Below, one piece after another: positions 6,214 to 11,158 of a stretch of DNA of 11,158 bases. The translations under genes were made by a program, and so were the position numbers. Position 1 is the stretch's first letter. Every line of letters begins with the position of its first letter. The stretch comes from Syntrophomonas sp. UBA1368 (GTDB lineage: Bacteria; Bacillota; Syntrophomonadia; Syntrophomonadales; Syntrophomonadaceae), in contig DBRM01000057.1 in assembly GCA_002305965.1 (NCBI GenBank), positions 1,900 to 13,057 of the forward strand. Reading direction: 5' to 3'. The notes beneath the pieces were generated by a model, which made no database searches, was not told the DNA's origin, and saw nothing but the letters and a program-made list of their open reading frames with translations.

Positions 6214-6244
6214 ATTCTACCATTAAAGTTTACCATCTTGTTAA
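6214..6244 (-). promoter_or_regulatory. Candidate promoter of the metallophosphoesterase
   Basis: On the minus strand TTAACA (6244-6239) precedes TGG-TAGAAT (6222-6214), an extended -10 box. The spacer is 19 bases, longer than ideal. The predicted leader is about 50 bases. Confidence 0.4.
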
Positions 6245-6302
6245 TAGTATCTTTTGGGAGAAAAATGTCTTAATTTATCAGATCAAATCGTTACAAAAAA
6301 AA

Positions 6303-6333
6303 CGTAATATGATAAAGTTATTATATTATTACG
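6303..6333. repeat. Dyad upstream of the CoA-transferase
   Basis: CGTAATA (6303-6309) and TATTACG (6327-6333) form an inverted repeat with 17 bases between, in AT-rich DNA 89 bases before the CoA-transferase start. It may be an operator or part of the promoter region; chance occurrence cannot be excluded. Confidence 0.25.
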
Positions 6334-6421
6334 AATCTTTACCGTTTTCAGGCTTGGGGGAAAAATCGAATTTTAAGCCGGTAAGTTTTGTAATAATAAA
6401 TAATGTGGGGGGGATATTTTA

Positions 6422-7765
6422 ATGTTTTACGAGGAGTATAAGCGAAAACTTGTCTCAGCAGAAGAAGCAGTAAAAGTGATTCAGTCAGGGGATATAGTGG
6501 ATTATGCATATTTTAACGGGAAACCGGTAGAATGCGATATCGCCCTGGCCAATCGCAAAGATGAATTGAAAGACGTTAGTGTTTACAGTGCAGTAACGAT
6601 ACCGCCGGTACCTGAGGTAGCAAAAGCCAAAGGCAGTTTTATCTACCATGACTGGCAGTTCAGCAAGGTTTCAAGAATCTTACAATCTTTTGGCTTATGT
6701 TATTATTCACCTATTCTTTATCATCAGGCTCCAGCTTTATATCGTGATAAAATCGCCCATCATCGCAGTGCAGTTATTTGCCGGGTATGCCCGATGGATG
6801 AACACGGTTATTTTAACCTGGGGCCGCAAAACTCTGAAACATTGGCCAAAATAGAAATGGCATCAAATGTGATTGTGGAAGTCAATAAGCATATGCCGGT
6901 TTGTCTGGGTGGAGCAGAAGAATCGGTACATATTTCTCAGGTAGATTATATCGTGGAAGCGCCGGACGATCAGGAACTGCCGGATTTACCCGGAGTCGAA
7001 CCCAATGACATTGACAAAGCGGTTGCCAATCATATTATGAAGTATGTGGAAGACGGTTCTTGTATCCAGTTAGGGATAGGTGGTATGCCAGGAGCAGTTG
7101 GGAAGGCCATTGCCAGCTCTGACTTGAAGGACCTGGGCGGGCATACGGAAATGTTTGTAGATGCGTATGTCGATATGATCGAGTCAGGACGAATGACTGG
7201 CGCAGCCAAAGAGATAGATCGCTTCCGGGTAGGCTATACCTTTGCCATCGGCAGTCACCGTATGTACAATTATATGCACAACAATCCTGCCTGTGCATCA
7301 TATCCGGTAAATTATACCAATGACCCCAGAGTTATTGCCAGACTGAGCAAATTTATCTCCATCAATAATGCGGTGCAGGTAGATATCTATTCGCAGGTAA
7401 ATGCTGAAAGCATGGGACCGGTACAGATTTCCGGCAATGGCGGCATGTGGGATTTTGTGCTCGGTGCACAGTGGTCAAAGAACGGGAAGAGTTTCATCTG
7501 CCTTTCCTCAACCTTTAAAGATTCCGAAGGGAATGTCAAATCCAGGATCGTGCCCACTTTTTCACCTGGTTCAATTACCACGATTCCGCGCCAGATGGTT
7601 GATTTTATCGTAACTGAATATGGTGCTGTCCGCCTCAGATCTTTCCCGACCTGGGAGAGGGCAGAATTGCTTATTTCCATTGCCCATCCGGATTTTCAGG
7701 ATGAATTAGTCAAAGCGGCGCAAGAGTTTAAGATTTGGACTAAAACCAATAAAATTCCTGAATAA
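6422..7765 (+). CDS. Acetyl-CoA hydrolase/transferase family CoA-transferase (butyrate/4-hydroxybutyrate type)
   Basis: The complete 447-residue protein has the length of butyryl-CoA:acetate and 4-hydroxybutyrate CoA-transferases. The N-terminal domain contains CRVCPMDEHGYFNLG (120-134) and VEVNKHMPV. The glycine loop GIGGMPGAVG (218-227) is followed by HTEMFVDAY, whose E243 is the expected catalytic glutamate forming the glutamyl-CoA intermediate. The C-terminal domain has SGNGGMWDFVLGAQWSKNGK and VTEYGAVRLR, also typical. It would transfer CoA between acyl-CoA and a free acid such as acetate, in butyrate or 4-hydroxybutyrate metabolism; the exact acid is not readable. A G7 tract (6407-6413) serves as ribosome binding site 8 bases before the ATG. 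It is a paralogue of the gene at the left edge and stands alone, diverging from the metallophosphoesterase. I could not find a convincing promoter in the AT-rich upstream stretch. Confidence 0.93.
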   Translation: MFYEEYKRKLVSAEEAVKVIQSGDIVDYAYFNGKPVECDIALANRKDELKDVSVYSAVTIPPVPEVAKAKGSFIYHDWQFSKVSRILQSFGLCYYSPILYHQAPALYRDKIAHHRSAVICRVCPMDEHGYFNLGPQNSETLAKIEMASNVIVEVNKHMPVCLGGAEESVHISQVDYIVEAPDDQELPDLPGVEPNDIDKAVANHIMKYVEDGSCIQLGIGGMPGAVGKAIASSDLKDLGGHTEMFVDAYVDMIESGRMTGAAKEIDRFRVGYTFAIGSHRMYNYMHNNPACASYPVNYTNDPRVIARLSKFISINNAVQVDIYSQVNAESMGPVQISGNGGMWDFVLGAQWSKNGKSFICLSSTFKDSEGNVKSRIVPTFSPGSITTIPRQMVDFIVTEYGAVRLRSFPTWERAELLISIAHPDFQDELVKAAQEFKIWTKTNKIPE

Positions 7766-7806
7766 CGATTCAGTCAGGGAAGCAATCATGACCATGTAAT
7801 ATTTAT

Positions 7807-7853
7807 AAGCCCTGTGCCAGAGACGTGATCGATACGTCTTAAGCGCAGGGCTT
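7807..7853 (+). terminator. Long hairpin after the CoA-transferase
   Basis: AAGCCCTGTGC (7807-7817) pairs with GCGCAGGGCTT (7843-7853) through one G-U pair. An inner stem AGACGT/ACGTCT (7821-7826, 7834-7839) extends the hairpin. The right arm ends in TTT but no long T-run follows, so it may terminate weakly or protect the 3' end of the mRNA. A better terminator lies 30 bases further on. Confidence 0.55.
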
Positions 7854-7880
7854 TCGATTGACTTTTATGATTTTTGCCTG

Positions 7881-7913
7881 AAAAAAGCACCACCTGAGAT
7901 AAGTGGTGCTTTT
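7881..7913. terminator. Bidirectional rho-independent terminator between convergent genes
   Basis: AAAAGCACCAC (7883-7893) pairs perfectly with GTGGTGCTTTT (7903-7913) around a 9-base loop. On the plus strand T-rich sequence follows (TTTTCTTACTTTT); on the minus strand the stem is followed by a run of T (from the A-run at 7881-7886). It therefore can end both the CoA-transferase and the minus-strand dehydrogenase transcripts. Confidence 0.85.
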
Positions 7914-7936
7914 CTTACTTTTAAATAATTTTCGAT

Positions 7937-8704
7937 TTATTTGGGAGCCATGCGGATTGCACCGTCAAGACGGATTGTTTCAGCATTGAGGAAGTTGTTT
8001 TCAACGATAGCCTGTACCAGATGTGCAAATTCTGCCGGTCTTCCAAGTCTTTGCGGCATCGGAATGGATGCAGCCAGGGAATCACGGGCAGCCTGCGGCA
8101 GCTGGGCCAGCATTGGGGTATCAAAAGTTCCCGGAGCAATCGTATTTACACGAATCAGATGTCTGGACAGGTCTCTGGCAATCGGAAGGGTCATGGCATG
8201 TACTCCGCCTTTGGATGCGGAATAAGCAGCCTGTCCGATCTGGCCGTCAAAAGCAGCAACGGAAGCTACATTGATGATAACACCTTTTTCTTCGTCTTCA
8301 CCAGGATCGTTTTTGTCCATCGCATATGCAGCATTGGAAAGCATATTAAATGCGCCAATCAGGTTGACATCCATAACCATCTTGAACCATTCAATGTTCC
8401 AGGGGCCGTCTTTGCCGATGGTTCTTCCTGCACTGCCCATTCCGGCGTTGTTTACCAGAATATGAAGACCACCAAATTTTTCCACTGCAGTATTGATGGT
8501 AGCTTTTACATCATCAGTGCTGGTAACATTACATTTTACAAATATTGCTTTGTCACCTAATTTTGCTGCCAAGGCATTGCCTTTTTCTTCGTTCAGGTCT
8601 GCTATAACTACATTAGCTCCTGCAGCGTGTAAACGTTCAACTGCTGCTTCACCCAGACCGGAAGCGCCACCGGTAACGATTGCTGTTTTTCCACTAATTC
8701 TCAT
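7937..8704 (-). CDS. Short-chain 3-hydroxyacyl-CoA dehydrogenase-like SDR (HSD10 type)
   Basis: The 255-residue protein is a classical SDR resembling the type 2 (HSD10-like) 3-hydroxyacyl-CoA dehydrogenases. It has TGGASGLG (11-18), D36 at the end of the second strand in VVIADLNEE (favouring NAD(H)), NNAG (85-88), N114, S148 in NVASVAAFDGQIGQ, Y161 and K165 in YSASK, and IAPGTFDTPM (189-198). The insertion MDKNDPGEDEEKGVIINVAS and the ending ETIRLDGAIRMAPK are typical of that subgroup. The expected reaction is reversible oxidation of 3-hydroxyacyl-CoA to 3-oxoacyl-CoA, as in short-chain or branched acyl-CoA beta-oxidation; the substrate range is inferred. The ATG at 8704 has AAGGAG (8720-8715) 10 bases upstream. 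It converges on the CoA-transferase and the two share a terminator, which hints at related function without proving it. Confidence 0.9.
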   Translation of the reverse strand: MRISGKTAIVTGGASGLGEAAVERLHAAGANVVIADLNEEKGNALAAKLGDKAIFVKCNVTSTDDVKATINTAVEKFGGLHILVNNAGMGSAGRTIGKDGPWNIEWFKMVMDVNLIGAFNMLSNAAYAMDKNDPGEDEEKGVIINVASVAAFDGQIGQAAYSASKGGVHAMTLPIARDLSRHLIRVNTIAPGTFDTPMLAQLPQAARDSLAASIPMPQRLGRPAEFAHLVQAIVENNFLNAETIRLDGAIRMAPK

Positions 8705-8876
8705 TCATCCTTCACTCCTTCTTACCATTATTTCTTAAATAAAGAGACATCAGATAGTATGGCTTAAACTTCACCCCCCCCTTAGTGACAGATAAACTGC
8801 CGTAAATAAACTTTAATACCATGTAAGGAAGAAAACTGAATTGATTAGGCATATACTATTTGCTGCAGATTCAGGT

Positions 8877-8906
8877 ATTATAACGTCTCAAACACTAAAA
8901 CAGCAA
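8877..8906 (-). promoter_or_regulatory. Candidate promoter of the HSD10-like dehydrogenase
   Basis: On the minus strand TTGCTG (8906-8901) and a consensus TATAAT (8882-8877) are separated by 18 bases. Transcription from about 8870 would leave an unusually long leader of about 165 nucleotides. Confidence 0.5.
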
Positions 8907-9145
8907 AAGCTTGCTTAATGTATATATACTACTAAAATCTTCAGTATCCTTTAATTAAAATATTAAAAATTAAAAATTATCATCAGAATATTTCCTGTTG
9001 AGATAATACTGACAGGTCAGAGTTAATTATATGCGCTTATACTTCATGGTTTTAAACACACCAGGATAACAGCTTTAATGTTGGGCAGTTTTTACTGAAG
9101 GTATAAAAAAAAACAGGCAAGCATAATAAACTATTAATATGTTGT

Positions 9146-9174
9146 TTGTTATAGAACATGGTTTATAGTACAAT
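9146..9174 (+). promoter_or_regulatory. Candidate promoter of the DegV gene
   Basis: TTGTTA (9146-9151) and TACAAT (9169-9174) are separated by 17 bases. The start site would lie near 9181, about 43 bases before the GTG start. Confidence 0.5.
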
Positions 9175-9223
9175 CTTTTTGAATCATCCAGCACAGCTTG
9201 ATTAATTATGGGGAGGTAAATCG

Positions 9224-10072
9224 GTGAGCAAAATACGTATTTATGCAGATAATGCCTGTGACCTCGATAAAGAATTGGTCGAAAGCCTGGGAGTAAAACT
9301 GTTTTATCTTACTGTTACCATCCACGATGTTATCTATCACGATCGGCTTGATTTAAGCCCTGGTGATTTTTATAAAATGATTGCCGAACCTGGCGTAATG
9401 CCGACAACATCCCAGGTAGCGGTGGGGGATTTTCAGCAGGAGTTCCAAAGGGTGATGGATGAGACTGAGGATGAAATCATCTATGTGGCTTTTTCATCCG
9501 GACTCAGCGGGACTTATCAGGCGGCCTGCCTGGCCAGGGACCAGGTCGATGCCAAACGCATAACGGTTATTGATTCCAAAAGCGCTTCAGTCGGTTATGG
9601 TCTTACGGTAATAAGAGCTGCCCGGGCAGCATCTCAGGGTATGAACAAGGAGCAGATCATCGCTGAAATCGAGGATAATATCAGCCGCATGCAGCACATT
9701 TTTATCGTAGGCAGTTTTGAAATGTTAAAACGGGGCGGGCGGGTAAGCAGCACAGCAGCCGCGCTGGGTAATCTGCTGAATATAAAGCTCTTGCTGCATT
9801 TTGTTGATGGCAAGATAGTACCGCTGGAAAAAGCCCACGGACTCAAGAAAGCGAAAAGAAGGCTTTTGGAACTAATGGAAGCCAGGGGCGCAGACCTGGC
9901 GGCGCAGACAATAGGTATCTGCTATTCAGTAGATTATGAAGGGGCTTTGGAGTTAAAAGAACTGATTACCCAGCGTTTTGGTTGTGAAAATTATGTAATA
10001 TCTGAAGTTGGTGCAGTGATTGGTTCTCATGTTGGAGCAGGTACCTATTCGGTATTCTTCCTCACCGCTTAA
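9224..10072 (+). CDS. DegV family fatty-acid-binding protein
   Basis: The 282-residue product has the full DegV pattern and length: RIYADNACDLDKEL at the N-terminus, MPTTSQ (59-64), SSGLSGTYQAA (91-101), the family's RGGRVSSTAAALGNLLNIK (170-188), and the C-terminal GSHVGAGT (267-274). DegV proteins bind a single fatty acid in a cleft between two domains. In Gram-positive bacteria the FakB members present the fatty acid to the kinase FakA for phosphorylation and phospholipid synthesis; no FakA gene is visible here, so a FakB role is inference. Translation starts at GTG 9224, with GGGGAGG (9210-9216) 7 bases upstream. It appears to be a single-gene unit with its own promoter and terminator, converging on the glycosyltransferase. 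Confidence 0.92.
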   Translation: MSKIRIYADNACDLDKELVESLGVKLFYLTVTIHDVIYHDRLDLSPGDFYKMIAEPGVMPTTSQVAVGDFQQEFQRVMDETEDEIIYVAFSSGLSGTYQAACLARDQVDAKRITVIDSKSASVGYGLTVIRAARAASQGMNKEQIIAEIEDNISRMQHIFIVGSFEMLKRGGRVSSTAAALGNLLNIKLLLHFVDGKIVPLEKAHGLKKAKRRLLELMEARGADLAAQTIGICYSVDYEGALELKELITQRFGCENYVISEVGAVIGSHVGAGTYSVFFLTA

Positions 10073-10090
10073 AAATTGCGTGAAATAATT

Positions 10091-10133
10091 ACACCCCGTT
10101 ATAATGATTTTTAATCAGATACGGGGTGTTTTT
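10091..10133 (+). terminator. Rho-independent terminator of the DegV gene, overlapping the opposing gene's end
   Basis: ACACCCCGT (10091-10099) pairs perfectly with ACGGGGTGT (10121-10129), and an inner stem TGATT/AATCA (10105-10109, 10113-10117) closes the loop. A run of T follows (10129-10133). The right arm lies inside the last codons of the minus-strand glycosyltransferase, whose stop is at 10113-10111. Confidence 0.85.
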
Positions 10134-11136
10134 GCAGGATTTGGCGGTATAGATCAATATATTTTTCTGTCATAATATCCTGACTGAAATGATTTTCCAC
10201 CCACTTACGGCATTCAAACCGGCTAAGCCTGGAGACGTCGGGCATACACTCCACTGCTTCAGCAATTTCCCGTACGATAAAACCAGTTTTTCCATTGGCA
10301 ATCACTTCCGGCATGGAACCCCGATCAAAAGCGATCACAGGCGTCCCGCAAGCCATGGCTTCAACTACACTTAATCCGAAAGGTTCAGCAAAATATATGG
10401 GATGCAGCAATGCATAGGCTTCTCCCAGTAATCGGTTTCGTTCTTCAGGTCCTGCTGAGCCCAGATAGATGATTTGTTCATTATCGATCAAGGGGAGCAC
10501 CTCAGTCTGAAAATAGTTCTGATCCTGAATAATGCCGGCGATTTTAAGCGGCATCTTGGATTTTTTTGCGATCGCTATTGCTGCTGCAGTGCCCTTATCA
10601 GGATGGATACGGCCAAAATATAAAAGATAACTCCCCGGTTCTTCCTGATAACTGAATTCGTTAAGATCAATCCCATGATATACGGTATCCAGATAACGAA
10701 GACGCGGACTCCTGTCGGCGTTACTGATGGATACATAATAACCGGCATTATTGTATTGTTCATAAACCGGTAAAATTTTTGGCGAGGAGAAACCGTGAAT
10801 GGTTGTAAGCATTGGCCGATCAACCAGACGGCTGAAGGCTAAGGGAAGGAAATCAAAATTATTATGCAGTAAGTCAAAATGATGAGCTTGTTCAAAAAAA
10901 TGCCCGATATGCAATGCCTCACAGGCTTTGGCATCCAACGAAGGATCTTCTTCATAAGGTGTACTGCATATCCATTCCAGTTTTCCGGAAGTAAATGAGT
11001 CGCCGCTGGCAAAAACAGTTACATCTATACCCTTTTGCACCAGACCTTCACTTAATAAGGAGACAAATCTTTCCCAGGGGCCATAATGCCTCGGTGGAGT
11101 TCGCCAGGCAACAGGGGAGAGGATCGCAATCTTCAT
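10111..11136 (-). CDS. Family 4 glycosyltransferase
   Basis: The 341-residue protein has two Rossmann-like halves of the GT-B fold. The N-terminal part starts with MKIAILSPVAWRTPP and a glycine-containing acceptor-side region, with TTIHGF (111-116) before the linker. The C-terminal donor domain shows YFGRIHPDKG (173-182, with R176 and K181 for the phosphates), and E251 and E259 in FAEPFGLSVVEAMACGTPVIAF, the EX7E signature of family GT4. Such enzymes transfer a sugar from a nucleotide donor, retaining its configuration, onto lipids, glycans or small molecules; donor and acceptor are unknown. At about 340 residues it is slightly short for the family, but both domains are present. The ATG at 11136 has GGAGG about 6 bases upstream. 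No membrane segment is seen, so it acts in the cytoplasm. Its upstream partner, if any, lies beyond the window. Confidence 0.9.
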   Translation of the reverse strand: MKIAILSPVAWRTPPRHYGPWERFVSLLSEGLVQKGIDVTVFASGDSFTSGKLEWICSTPYEEDPSLDAKACEALHIGHFFEQAHHFDLLHNNFDFLPLAFSRLVDRPMLTTIHGFSSPKILPVYEQYNNAGYYVSISNADRSPRLRYLDTVYHGIDLNEFSYQEEPGSYLLYFGRIHPDKGTAAAIAIAKKSKMPLKIAGIIQDQNYFQTEVLPLIDNEQIIYLGSAGPEERNRLLGEAYALLHPIYFAEPFGLSVVEAMACGTPVIAFDRGSMPEVIANGKTGFIVREIAEAVECMPDVSRLSRFECRKWVENHFSQDIMTEKYIDLYRQILQKHPVSD

Positions 11137-11158
11137 GATATACCTCCGACTGGTAAAG

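Larger units (their letters stand above)
8705..9223. other. Intergenic region between divergent dehydrogenase and DegV genes
   Basis: About 519 bases carry no convincing gene. There is one promoter per direction, a C8 tract (8774-8781) in the dehydrogenase leader, an AT-rich block (about 8950-8990), and a short dyad CTGAC-AG-GTCAG (9009-9020) that could be an operator but is far from both starts. No RNA gene or riboswitch is recognisable by eye. Confidence 0.55.

Noticed and set aside
6158..6421. Riboswitch or structured leader before the CoA-transferase
   Set aside because: No conserved riboswitch pattern is recognisable; only an AT-rich dyad and purine tracts are seen.
7941..8738. Several plus-strand ORFs of 64 to 179 residues
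   Set aside because: They mirror the HSD10-like dehydrogenase on the minus strand, which has all catalytic motifs.
9009..9020. Palindrome CTGAC-AG-GTCAG as an operator
   Set aside because: It is short and lies about 200 bases from the DegV start and more than 300 from the dehydrogenase start, so a regulatory role is not supported.

Overview
The window looks like chromosomal DNA of an anaerobic, moderately AT-rich Firmicute (Clostridia or a related class). This rests on strong purine-rich ribosome binding sites, TTG and GTG starts, sigma-A type promoters in AT-rich spacers, a DegV protein, a CGGC-domain protein and acetate/butyrate-type CoA-transferases. The genus cannot be fixed from the sequence alone. 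I see no rRNA, tRNA, CRISPR array or complete insertion sequence.

Layout. At 1-680 (minus) is the N-terminal half of a CoA-transferase that runs off the left edge. It diverges from a plus-strand operon at 995-2562: an IscR-like Rrf2 regulator, a small cupin, a cysteine-rich CGGC protein and a ferredoxin-like protein. The operon tail (2552-2960) holds an unrecognised reading frame in another frame. That frame is interrupted by a 196-bp MITE-like element with 13-bp inverted termini and a 3-bp TTA duplication, and the region ends in a strong terminator. A short-chain dehydrogenase (3031) and a CPBP-like membrane protein (3830) follow as a pair. A membrane-anchored metallophosphoesterase (6157-4676, minus) converges on that pair and diverges from a second, complete CoA-transferase (6422-7765). 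That gene converges on an HSD10-like short-chain dehydrogenase (8704-7937, minus). The right end has a DegV protein (9224-10072) converging on a family 4 glycosyltransferase (11136-10111, minus).

How the genes fit together. The two CoA-transferases and the HSD10-like dehydrogenase fit short-chain acyl-CoA metabolism (CoA transfer between acids, 3-hydroxyacyl-CoA oxidation or reduction). They are three separate transcription units, so a shared pathway is inference. The Rrf2-cupin-CGGC-ferredoxin operon is the most system-like part: a probable Fe-S-sensing regulator placed first in an operon of cysteine-rich and redox proteins, suggesting a self-regulated iron-sulfur, metal or redox-stress module. 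The remaining genes look like ordinary single-function loci.

The main points beyond routine annotation are the MITE-like insertion whose in-silico removal restores an ORF ending exactly at the terminator, a promoter whose -35 box lies in that terminator's loop, a CPBP protein lacking a conserved histidine, and a DegV terminator that lies partly within the coding end of the opposing glycosyltransferase.
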